From NCBI GenBank assembly GCA_029937135.1, contig JAPYQX010000055.1:1-12408 (forward strand): a stretch of 12,408 nt of DNA. The letters run 5' to 3'. A program made the translations under genes and the position numbers. How positions within the stretch are numbered: the first letter of the stretch is position 1; the number at the start of each line of letters is the position of its first letter. Source of the DNA: Nitrospinota bacterium. GTDB lineage: Bacteria > UBA8248. The notes under the pieces were generated by a model. It worked only from the letters and a program-made list of their open reading frames with translations. It searched no databases and was not told where the DNA came from. This document shows, piece after piece, positions 1-6,121 of this stretch.

Positions 1-792
1 CTTCGAGGGTGCCATGAAGATGCGGTCCATCTGAAAGCTGACAGAGTTAAAGCCGAGTTCCCCGGCCGAAGGCACGTTTTTGAAGATTTTGTCCGAGAGG
101 CGCTTGTTCCCGGTGACGAGCAGGGCGTTAATATTCCCGGAGATGATGTGCGGGCGAGATTGCGTGGGGAATGCGATGCCCACATCGTCCTGACCCGAAA
201 GGAGGGCTCGCAGTGAAGGGCCGCCGCCCTTGTGCGGGATGAACTTCACCTTGATGCCGGCCGCCTTGACGAACTGCATTGAAGGGGTGTGGCCGGCGCC
301 CCAGACGCCGCTGTGGCCCCATTTGATCTTGCCGGGGTTTTTCTTGGCGTAGGCGATGAGCCCTTTGATATCTTTCCAGGGCTTGCTGGCCAGGGAGATG
401 AAGACCGGCTGACCGTGATTGATTTTGGCGATGGTCTTGAAGTCCCGCATGGTGTTGAAGGGGACTTTCCGCGTCTGCGGCACAAGCTGATCGAAACCGT
501 TGTGGGTGAAGAGGATGGTGTAGCCGTCGGGCTTGGCCTTGGCGACGAATCCCGTCCCCTTCATTCCGGCGCCGCCGGGCACCAGCTTGACGATCATCGG
601 TTGCCCGAGGATGTCGGCGATGATGCTCGTGATTCCGCGCGAGTGAAGGTCGTGGCTTCCGCCCGCGCCAACGGGCAGGACAAGGGTAATCGGCCGGGTC
701 GGGTATTTAGCCGCGGACGCGGCCATCGGCGACGCCAGAAGGCCGGCGACTGCGATCATGCCGACGAAGAACATTGAAATCGAACGTTTCAT
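1..792 (-). CDS. tctC: TTT transporter periplasmic substrate-binding protein (TctC/Bug family), 3'-truncated by window edge
   Basis: This is the extracytoplasmic solute receptor of a tripartite tricarboxylate transporter. It would bind a carboxylate-type ligand in the periplasm and hand it to TctAB. The first 264 codons are present and the C-terminal part (family length about 320) runs off the left edge. Residues 1-27 form a Sec signal: MKRS, a hydrophobic core, and an ASA cleavage site before AKYPTRPI. The mature N-terminus carries the family signature, with YPTRPITLVLPVGAGG at about 30-45 and PGGAGMKGTGFVAKAKPDGY at about 72-91. The ATG at 792 follows a strong SD (AAAGGAG at 799-805, 6-nt spacing), and the gene lies 27 nt behind tctA, so the two are cotranscribed. 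In Bug proteins the ligand is held mainly through backbone contacts, so substrate cannot be read from the sequence. Family assignment is firm; the ligand is unknown. Confidence 0.95.
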   Translation of the reverse strand, partial: MKRSISMFFVGMIAVAGLLASPMAASAAKYPTRPITLVLPVGAGGSHDLHSRGITSIIADILGQPMIVKLVPGGAGMKGTGFVAKAKPDGYTILFTHNGFDQLVPQTRKVPFNTMRDFKTIAKINHGQPVFISLASKPWKDIKGLIAYAKKNPGKIKWGHSGVWGAGHTPSMQFVKAAGIKVKFIPHKGGGPSLRALLSGQDDVGIAFPTQSRPHIISGNINALLVTGNKRLSDKIFKNVPSAGELGFNSVSFQMDRIFMAPSK

Positions 793-819
793 TTGGTTCT
801 CCTTTCCGTAACAGGTGCG

Positions 820-2325
820 TTAGGCCGGCTGTTGCTTGAGCCGCCGGCGTATCCAGGGACCGATGAACATGTAAAGGCTCCAGATGATCGCCGCCGAGAG
901 AAACACCGAGGCGACGGGCCGCTGAACGAACAGGTAATGAAACAACGACCCGTCCGCGTAGAGTATGGTCTGGCTCAACCGGTATTCGACCGGTTCGGCG
1001 AGCACGAACGCGATGATCAGCGGCGCTAAATCAAACTGGAATTTTTTCAGTATATACGAGCAGGCGCCGATGATCACCATAATTATCACGTCCGAATCCG
1101 CCCCCGTGGAGAGGGTTCCGACGAACGCGAGGGACAAAATGACGGGAATAAGGTAGGCCTTTTTGAACTGAATCGCCCGCGCGAAGGGCTTGAGCAGGAT
1201 ATAGCCCAGGAAAATGAACAGGATATTGGCCAAAACGATGGTGATGAGCAGGGCGTACATGAGGGGGCCCTGCTCCTGGAATATCTGGGGTCCGGGACGC
1301 AACCCGTGGGCAACGAAGGCGCCAAGGAGAATGGCCGTTACGTTGTCACCCGGAATTCCCAGGGTCAGCAGCGGGACGAGGGTAGGACCGTTGACGGCGT
1401 TGTTGGCCGCCTCGGGCCCGGCGATGCCGTCGAGCTCGCCCTGGCCGAAAGTCTCTGGGTGTTTCGAGGCGCGCTTCGCCGCGCTGTAGCCGATGAAGGC
1501 GGCGACGACCTGGCCCACGCCGGGCACCATGCCGATGCCGGTTCCGATGACCGTCGAGCGGAGGATAGTGCGGATGGATTTCTTGAACTCGTGCCACCTG
1601 AGCCGTTCGCCGGTCTTGGAGAGATCGATGTTCTCGGAGATGAAGCGAACGGTCCGGGATTCGACAGCCGATAAAACCTCGGGGATGGCGAAAACGCCAA
1701 TGGCGAGTGGTATCAGCGGGATGCCCCCGCTCAGGGCCTCGATGTCGAAAGTCATCCGCGTCGCGCCGGTCGTGGCGTCGGTGCCGATGAAGCCCAGGCC
1801 CATTCCGAGGAAGGCGGCGATGGCGCCCTTGAGGCCCGACTCGCTCGATACGCTCGCGATCAGGACCAAGGAGAAGATGATGACGGCGAAGACCTCGGGC
1901 GGTCCGACCAGCAGAACGACGATGGCGATGGGGCCGATCGCGACCAAGGTGAATATGTCCGAGAGGGTATCCCCGATGGTGGAGGAATAGAGCGCCATCT
2001 CGAGGGCTTTGCGCCCCTTTCCTTTTCGGGTGAGGGCCGGTCCGTCGAAGGTGGTGGCGATGGAGGCGCCTGTTCCGGGGATGCCGACCAGGATGGCCGA
2101 GATGCTGCCGCCGTAGATTCCGCCCTTGTAAACGCCGACCAGGAAAGGGATGCCCAGCATGGGTTCGAGCTTGAATGAAACCGGGAGCAGAACCGACATG
2201 GCCAGGATTGTCGTCAGGCCCGGCATCGCGCCGACGAACATGCCCACGACGAGGCCGGCGGAAATATAAAAATAAGTATCCCATCTGAGGAGAAGGGTGA
2301 ATCCCTCGATAAACGAGTCGAGCAT
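820..2325 (-). CDS. tctA: TTT transporter large membrane subunit TctA
   Basis: This is the large integral-membrane subunit of a tripartite tricarboxylate transporter, 501 aa, the usual family length, with about a dozen hydrophobic segments. It forms the translocation path driven by an ion gradient. Two duplicated signature regions are visible. One is PGLTT at 35-39 followed by GGS (72-74) and PGTGASIATTFDG (83-95). The second is PGVGQ (268-272) followed by GPEAANNAVNG (303-313) and LTLGIPGD (320-327). The ATG at 2325 has an SD (TGAGGAG, 2331-2337, 5-nt spacing) that overlaps the stop codon of tctB, suggesting translational coupling. It lies between tctB and tctC. The order B-A-C differs from the C-B-A order of the Salmonella-type system. 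No disruption is seen. Confidence 0.97.
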   Translation of the reverse strand: MLDSFIEGFTLLLRWDTYFYISAGLVVGMFVGAMPGLTTILAMSVLLPVSFKLEPMLGIPFLVGVYKGGIYGGSISAILVGIPGTGASIATTFDGPALTRKGKGRKALEMALYSSTIGDTLSDIFTLVAIGPIAIVVLLVGPPEVFAVIIFSLVLIASVSSESGLKGAIAAFLGMGLGFIGTDATTGATRMTFDIEALSGGIPLIPLAIGVFAIPEVLSAVESRTVRFISENIDLSKTGERLRWHEFKKSIRTILRSTVIGTGIGMVPGVGQVVAAFIGYSAAKRASKHPETFGQGELDGIAGPEAANNAVNGPTLVPLLTLGIPGDNVTAILLGAFVAHGLRPGPQIFQEQGPLMYALLITIVLANILFIFLGYILLKPFARAIQFKKAYLIPVILSLAFVGTLSTGADSDVIIMVIIGACSYILKKFQFDLAPLIIAFVLAEPVEYRLSQTILYADGSLFHYLFVQRPVASVFLSAAIIWSLYMFIGPWIRRRLKQQPA

Positions 2326-2330
2326 GTTAA

Positions 2331-2337
2331 CTCCTCA
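2331..2337 (-). promoter_or_regulatory. SD of tctA overlapping the tctB stop codon
   Basis: On the minus strand TGAGGAG combines the TGA stop of tctB (2335-2337) with a purine-rich SD 5 nt before the tctA ATG. The arrangement favours ribosome reinitiation and fixes the tctA start. Confidence 0.7.
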
Positions 2338-2913
2338 GCCGACGAAGAAAACGTCGGACAAAAACTTCATTATCTCGTCTTCGATGCCGGCGATGAATTC
2401 GTACTCGCCTCGGGGAAGAGAGATGAGAAGCAGCCGTTCGAATATGAAACGGATAACGATGGGGACGAGAATCGACACGGAAACGATGGTCCACCACTTC
2501 CGGAGATCGAGGAAAACGGCGATCACGGCCGTCATGATGAGGGTTGACAGGCCGTAGCCCACCTCGGTGACGAAATAGGCGTAACCGGCGGCGATGGCCA
2601 TCATCAGCGCCGCCCGCAAGAATCGATCCGCGTCGTCGGTCATGCCGCCGCCGGAGATATCCCGGAGCTTGAGGATCGATTGGCCAAGGTATTTCAGGCA
2701 CAAAAGGGTGAGGAGACCGAAGGCGAGGCGCGGAAAGAAAATCGGCGAGAGGGTGGTGACATCCTGGGCGGCCGGGATGCCCCCCGTGGCGATCAGGTTC
2801 GGCATGAAGATAGACAGCGCTGCGGCGATTAAGGTCAGCGCCGCGGCGAGAACCGCTTCGAGGCGGACCATCACCGGGCTGAACTGATTCTTCTTTTGGC
2901 TTTCTCCGGCCAT
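2335..2913 (-). CDS. tctB: TTT transporter small membrane subunit TctB
   Basis: This is the small membrane subunit of the TTT system, 192 aa, with four predicted transmembrane helices at about 16-36, 57-75, 98-125 and 138-160. The N-terminus is polar and the helix-2 region contains SPIFFPRLAFGLL, typical of TctB. Sequence conservation in this family is low, so the call rests on size, topology and position directly before tctA (9-nt gap). I place the start at ATG 2913 because GGAG (2919-2922) sits 5 nt upstream. An in-frame TTG at 2973 would add 20 residues, but it has no SD and lies inside the promoter's transcribed leader. It is the first gene of the leftward operon. Confidence 0.9.
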   Translation of the reverse strand: MAGESQKKNQFSPVMVRLEAVLAAALTLIAAALSIFMPNLIATGGIPAAQDVTTLSPIFFPRLAFGLLTLLCLKYLGQSILKLRDISGGGMTDDADRFLRAALMMAIAAGYAYFVTEVGYGLSTLIMTAVIAVFLDLRKWWTIVSVSILVPIVIRFIFERLLLISLPRGEYEFIAGIEDEIMKFLSDVFFVG

Positions 2914-2918
2914 GAGCA

Positions 2919-2922
2919 CTCC
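2919..2922 (-). promoter_or_regulatory. SD that decides the tctB start
   Basis: GGAG on the minus strand lies 5 nt upstream of ATG 2913. The competing upstream TTG at 2973 has no comparable site. Confidence 0.6.
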
Positions 2923-2961
2923 AAATGCGTCAATCGGTTCAAAATTAAACGGATTAAGGGT

Positions 2962-2990
2962 ATTATCCCCCAATTACCCGACCCCGGCAA
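2962..2990 (-). promoter_or_regulatory. sigma70-type promoter for tctBAC
   Basis: Read on the minus strand, a -35 box TTGCCG (2985-2990; four of six consensus bases) is followed after exactly 17 nt by a -10 box GATAAT (2962-2967; five of six). Transcription would start near 2955, giving a leader of about 40 nt before the tctB ATG at 2913. This is the best promoter match in the divergent region and fits the gene orientation. Confidence 0.6.
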
Positions 2991-3001
2991 TGGAAATCCA
3001 A

Positions 3002-3031
3002 TTGGCACGGAAAGCCACCGATAGGTTCTAT
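3002..3031 (+). promoter_or_regulatory. weak rightward promoter candidate for the cupin operon
   Basis: TTGGCA (3002-3007, five of six -35 bases) is followed by 18 nt and TTCTAT (3026-3031, only three of six -10 bases). The poor -10 would suit an activator-dependent promoter. An inverted repeat (GATAG-GTT-CTATC, 3020-3032) overlaps this -10. I have low confidence in it. Confidence 0.25.
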
Positions 3032-3138
3032 CCCGGCAGGCGCTGGAGCGGGCGGTTTGACCCGGCGTCCCGAGGAGGGGCTGGGTTTTCATCTCCCGGT
3101 GATGAGCCGATGAACCCCAAACCAGAGGAAGGCCAGTC

Positions 3139-3537
3139 ATGAGCGACGAAAAATCAATGATAATCATCAATTCCGTCGATGTGAACAAGGACCTGGAATA
3201 CGAGCCCCCCTACACCATCCTCTGGGGAGTGAACGACGAGACCACCGGAACAACGGTGATGACGATGGCGCGGACGATCATTCCCCCCGGCGGAAAGAAT
3301 AAAATGCACCACCACACCTGCGACGCTACCTTTTATGTCGCCAGGGGGCCCATTTACGTTTACTCGGGCGACCCCGAAAACCCTGATCGCCAGTTGGTTG
3401 AGGCGGGGAACTTTTGCTACGCCCCGGCGGGAGTGGTGCACGGGCAGGAGAACCCCAGCAAGACAGAGGTTGCCGAGCTTATCGCTACCTACGGCAACTG
3501 CTCCCACCGCGATAAGGCGGGTACGGTGTTCGTTTAA
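3139..3537 (+). CDS. small single-domain cupin with a three-histidine metal site
   Basis: This 132-aa protein is one cupin barrel, probably a cytoplasmic metal-dependent enzyme or binding protein. Motif 1 starts as G51-x5-H57-x-H59, but the usual glutamate position is Ala63 (DATFYVARG), so that ligand is missing. Motif 2 is perfect: G90-x5-P96-x-G98-x2-H101-x3-N105. The remaining ligands H57, H59 and H101 form a 3-His triad, like that of thiol dioxygenases and acetylacetone-cleaving Dke1. That suggests, but does not prove, an iron dioxygenase-type activity. The ATG at 3139 follows a purine-rich SD (GAGGAAGG, 3125-3132). The gene ends in tandem stops TAA TAG. It is divergent from the Tct transporter and is the first gene of the run that continues with the three EthD-like paralogues. 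The exact reaction is unknown. Confidence 0.85.
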   Translation: MSDEKSMIIINSVDVNKDLEYEPPYTILWGVNDETTGTTVMTMARTIIPPGGKNKMHHHTCDATFYVARGPIYVYSGDPENPDRQLVEAGNFCYAPAGVVHGQENPSKTEVAELIATYGNCSHRDKAGTVFV

Positions 3538-3600
3538 TAGGGTCCGGCCGGAGCGTTGAAATCGGCTGACTGAATTATTCATTTCCATTCGGGGTGAATT

Positions 3601-4341
3601 ATGGACCGGGGAATCATCGCATTCTGGTACGACCTTCCCGCCGAGGTAGAGGGGGAGTACCTCGGCTGGCTCCACGAGACGCACCTGCCCGAGGTTCTTT
3701 CGGGCCGGGAGGACTTTCTCTGGGCGGCGCACTATCGAAACGAGGGCGGGGGAGATCGCTTTCGCGAAGTGACCAAGGACATGATGCGCTCGGGCGAGGG
3801 GGAGGTCGGCACAGGCCGGGATTTTCTCCTCCTCATCGGCGCCGAATCGCCGCACAGTTTTTTCAATCCGACCATTCCCCAGGTCATGGAGCGGCACAGC
3901 GGGGAAACCCGTGAAATGGTCGGCCGGCGGAGCGGGTTGAACATTTGCATTTTCTCGGAGGAAGCGCGGGTGGACGGCCCCGACGCGGCGGCCCGCCCGG
4001 CGGGAGAGGCTCCGGCCCCCTATATCCAGATGGGCAACTTCAACGTCGCCAAGCCCGAGGACGACCATATCCTCGGCGGGTGGTACGCCCAGCACCGGCT
4101 TCCGTTCATGGCGAAGATGCCCGGCAGCATCGGCGCGCGCAAGCTGACCGCCGCGGCCGGGTGGGGGAAGCATTCGATACTCTATGAGTTCACTTCCCCG
4201 GCCGCACGCGACGAGCATTTTATCCCCCACGAAGAGGAAGGCTTCGATGAGGGCTCATGGACCGCCCGGATCCATAAGTTCGTCATCCACGCGCCGTGCT
4301 CTCCTTTCGTCGGCCCCCGGCTTTGGCCCGCGGCCGGATAA
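3601..4341 (+). CDS. duplicated EthD-like (dimeric alpha/beta-barrel) protein, paralogue 1 of 3
   Basis: This 246-aa protein is of unknown function and has no signal or membrane segment. It reads as two ferredoxin-like (beta-alpha-beta-beta) halves. Half 1 has strand IIAFWYDLP (5-13), helix YLGWLHETHLPEVL (20-33), strands FLWAAHY (39-45) and DFLLLIGAE (74-82). Half 2 has IQMGNFNV (142-149), GGWYAQHRLPFM (159-170), SIGARKL (176-182) and SILYEFTS (192-199). The W-x(6)-LP pattern before each second strand is shared by the halves and recalls EthD/Dabb enzymes. A linker block CIFSEEARVDGP (116-127) is nearly invariant among the three paralogues. The start ATG has GGGGTG about 5 nt upstream. It lies 63 nt behind the cupin and 18 nt before paralogue 2. 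It is the most divergent of the three: it lacks the R-P-G of the others at 36-38. Confidence 0.8.
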   Translation: MDRGIIAFWYDLPAEVEGEYLGWLHETHLPEVLSGREDFLWAAHYRNEGGGDRFREVTKDMMRSGEGEVGTGRDFLLLIGAESPHSFFNPTIPQVMERHSGETREMVGRRSGLNICIFSEEARVDGPDAAARPAGEAPAPYIQMGNFNVAKPEDDHILGGWYAQHRLPFMAKMPGSIGARKLTAAAGWGKHSILYEFTSPAARDEHFIPHEEEGFDEGSWTARIHKFVIHAPCSPFVGPRLWPAAG

Positions 4342-4359
4342 GCGGAAAGGCAAGGGGCT

Positions 4360-5100
4360 GTGCCGATCGATCGGGGAATCTGGGCCACCTGGTACGACCT
4401 TCCCGCCGAGGGAAGGGATGACTACCTCGCCTGGCTCCATGAGGTACATCTGCCCGAGGCGCTCCGGCGGCCCGGTTATCTGTGGGCGGCGCACTTCGAG
4501 GTCGCGGGCGGCGGTTCGCGAATGTCCCAGGTCAAGGAGAAACTCACCTACACCAGCGAGAGCGGTGTAGGCGGGGGGACACGGTTCGTCATGCTCTTCG
4601 GGGCCGCCTCGCCGCATGTTTTCTGCAATCCCGGTCTGGTCCGGCTAGCGGTGAGCCAAAGCGCCGAAACCCGTGAAATGCTTGGGAGTCGTTTGGGCGT
4701 TCGCACCTGTATTTTTTCCGAGGAGGCGCGCGTGGACGGGCCCGAGGTGGCGAGCCGCGCTCCGGGGTTGACGCCTGGCCCGGTGATTCAGATGGGAAGT
4801 TTTGTCGCCAATTCTATCGAGGCCGAGTTCGACCTGGGCGCGTGGTACGCCCAGTATCGCCTCCCCGCGATGGGGCGAATGCCGGGCTGTATCGGAGCGC
4901 GGAAGCTCGTTTCGGTTGCTGGGTGGGCGAAGCACTCGATACTTTATGAATTTGTCTCCCTGGAAGTCCGGGAAGAGAATTTTCAGCGGCACGAGGAATT
5001 GTCGCTGGACGAGGAGCAGTGGTCCGGACGGGTCATTCGTTATCTGACCCACGCGCCGGGGTCGCCCAGCGTCGCGGGGCGAATCTGGCCCAAAGCGTAG
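4360..5100 (+). CDS. duplicated EthD-like (dimeric alpha/beta-barrel) protein, paralogue 2 of 3
   Basis: This is a 246-aa paralogue of its two neighbours, roughly half identical by eye. It keeps the N-half helix LAWLHEVHLPEALRRPGYLW (23-42), the strand RFVMLFGA (75-82), the linker CIFSEEARVDGPE (117-129), and the C-half GAWYAQYRLPAMGRMPG (160-176) with CIGARKL and GWAKHSILYEFVSL. It starts at GTG 4360, which puts IDRGIWATWYDLP in register with the ATG starts of the neighbours (MDRGI, MDRSI). GGAAAGG and AAGGGG lie just upstream. The 18-nt gap to paralogue 1 implies cotranscription. The conserved His residues (27 and 30 in HEVH) could be catalytic, but function is not known. A cytoplasmic dimer or hetero-oligomer with its paralogues is plausible. 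Confidence 0.8.
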   Translation: MPIDRGIWATWYDLPAEGRDDYLAWLHEVHLPEALRRPGYLWAAHFEVAGGGSRMSQVKEKLTYTSESGVGGGTRFVMLFGAASPHVFCNPGLVRLAVSQSAETREMLGSRLGVRTCIFSEEARVDGPEVASRAPGLTPGPVIQMGSFVANSIEAEFDLGAWYAQYRLPAMGRMPGCIGARKLVSVAGWAKHSILYEFVSLEVREENFQRHEELSLDEEQWSGRVIRYLTHAPGSPSVAGRIWPKA

Positions 5101-5145
5101 AATAAATTTCAAGCGGTTTTCATTTCCAAAAGACAGGAGAATTTC

Positions 5146-5874
5146 ATGGATCGTTCTATCTGGGCCACCTGGTACAATTTGCCCGACGAGGGGCGGGATG
5201 AATATCTCGCCTGGTTTCACGAAGTTCATCTTCCCGAGGCCCGCCAGCGGCCTGGCTACCTTTGGGCGGCGCACTATGCCTCCCAGGAAAAAGTCGTCAA
5301 CAACGTCGAGGGCCGTCTCGCCCATACCCCGGATTCAAGCATTCCCTCCGGCGACAGGTTTATTCTTCTCTTCGGTGCCGAAACGACGGCTCCTTTTTTC
5401 AACCCGACCCCGGCCGAACTGGCCGAGAGCTATTCGGCCGAGACGAAGGACATGCTCTCCCGGAGAATCGGCGAGCGCTCCTGCGTCTTCACCGAGGAGG
5501 CGCGGGTGGACGGTCCCGAGGTGAGCCAGCGAAGTGCGGACATGACGCCCGGCCCTTGCATGCAGATGGGCAGCTTCAACTCCGGCAAGCTTGAGGACGA
5601 GGACGAACTGGGCGCCTGGTACGCGCAGTGGCGTCTTCCTAGCATGGAGACCCTCCCGGGGTGCATCGGCTGCCGAAAGCTGGTATCCGCCTCCGGCTGG
5701 GCCAAGCATTCCGTTTTTTATGAATTTGTCTCGCTCGAGGCGCGAAATGCCGAATTTCCGAAACACGAGAGCCATGACCCCGAAAAAGAGGCGTGGACTG
5801 ACGTTGTTGTCCGCAAACTCGTCCATGCGCCGGGCTCGCCCAACGTGGGTTTGAGGCTATATCCTCCCGTATAG
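5146..5874 (+). CDS. duplicated EthD-like (dimeric alpha/beta-barrel) protein, paralogue 3 of 3
   Basis: This 242-aa protein is the third tandem copy. Its N-half has IWATWYNLP (5-13), LAWFHEVHLPEARQRPGYLW (21-40) and RFILLFGAE (71-79). The linker is CVFTEEARVDGPE (113-125). Its C-half has GAWYAQWRLPSMETLPG (156-172), CIGCRKLVSASGWAKHS (173-189) and FYEFVSLEAR. Aligning the two halves shows AW, LP and PG at matching positions, supporting an internal duplication. ATG 5146 follows AGGAGA with about 5-nt spacing. It sits 45 nt after paralogue 2, and no strong terminator follows before the leader of the flavin enzyme gene. It is closer to paralogue 2 than to paralogue 1. Related folds include EthD, DUF1330 and polyketide cyclases, but I cannot assign a named family. 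Confidence 0.8.
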   Translation: MDRSIWATWYNLPDEGRDEYLAWFHEVHLPEARQRPGYLWAAHYASQEKVVNNVEGRLAHTPDSSIPSGDRFILLFGAETTAPFFNPTPAELAESYSAETKDMLSRRIGERSCVFTEEARVDGPEVSQRSADMTPGPCMQMGSFNSGKLEDEDELGAWYAQWRLPSMETLPGCIGCRKLVSASGWAKHSVFYEFVSLEARNAEFPKHESHDPEKEAWTDVVVRKLVHAPGSPNVGLRLYPPV

Positions 5875-6121
5875 GTGTTTTGGCCGTCTCGCTATCGAGT
5901 ACATTTTTGTATTTGGATTGGGGGGCATTTCACGTACAATGCCTCTGTTGGCGGGGGTCTGCGAGTTTGTCTCCAGGCTCAAGTTCGAGATGGACCCGCT
6001 CCAATAGACATAAGGGATTTTCGGTTTTATTATTGTTAAGACAAGTTCGCCTGCCCCATCCCCTGTGGGAAGGCCGCTTTTTTCGATGGGGTTTCTTTCC
6101 GGACAATGCGAGCGCTTTAAT
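5875..6121 (+). promoter_or_regulatory. leader region of the flavin oxidoreductase gene
   Basis: This 247-nt non-coding stretch is richer in A/T than its flanks. It holds the main promoter candidate (6005-6033). A second, weaker candidate has TTGGAT (5913-5918), 16 nt, then TACAAT (5935-5940), where the -10 is good and the -35 poor. Downstream of the main promoter an inverted repeat CCCCATC (6054-6060) / GATGGGG (6085-6091) encloses a smaller CCC-TGT-GGG hairpin and a T6 run. This could give a structured 5' UTR. Confidence 0.5.
6005..6033 (+). promoter_or_regulatory. sigma70-type promoter for the flavin oxidoreductase gene
   Basis: TAGACA (6005-6010, five of six) and TATTAT (6028-6033, five of six) are separated by exactly 17 nt. 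A start near 6040 would leave a leader of about 80 nt before ATG 6122. This implies the gene can be expressed apart from the EthD-like operon. Confidence 0.55.

Larger units (their letters stand above)
2914..3138. other. divergent intergenic control region between tctBAC and the cupin operon
   Basis: These 225 nt separate leftward tctBAC from the rightward cupin/EthD-like genes. They hold the leftward promoter (2962-2990), a weak rightward promoter candidate (3002-3031), an 8-bp palindrome CCAATTGG (2998-3005) and a perfect inverted repeat GATAG-GTT-CTATC (3020-3032). The reading frame running through it on the plus strand has no SD and no recognisable product. A shared regulator could act here, but no regulator gene is in the window. 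Confidence 0.5.

Noticed and set aside
1346..2284. 312-codon open frame on the minus strand overlapping tctA in another frame
   Set aside because: Its translation is Arg/His-rich and low in complexity, while the tctA frame carries all family motifs.
2914..2973. Upstream TTG start for tctB
   Set aside because: It has no SD, lies in the leader just below the -10 box, and adds a polar stretch not expected in TctB.
3003..3018. sigma54-like TGGCACG followed by GCC
   Set aside because: The -24-like half fits, but the -12 half is not TTGC and the GG-to-GC spacing is too short.
2912..3142. 76-codon frame on the plus strand in the divergent spacer
   Set aside because: It has no SD and no recognisable features, overlaps the start of tctB, and crosses the promoter region.
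3154..4230. 358-codon open frame on the minus strand opposite the cupin and first EthD-like gene
   Set aside because: It is antisense to two genes with clear family motifs and SDs. Similar open antisense frames appear opposite all three paralogues because their codons are GC-biased. Its translation has no recognisable motif.
5905..5914. TACA-TTTT-TGTA-like mini hairpin after the third paralogue as a terminator
   Set aside because: The stem is only about four A/T-rich pairs, too weak for intrinsic termination.
6065..6121. Upstream GTG or ATG starts for the flavin oxidoreductase
   Set aside because: The extra residues are not NMO-like and the stretch overlaps an inverted repeat. The choice of 6122 is still not certain because its own SD is weak.
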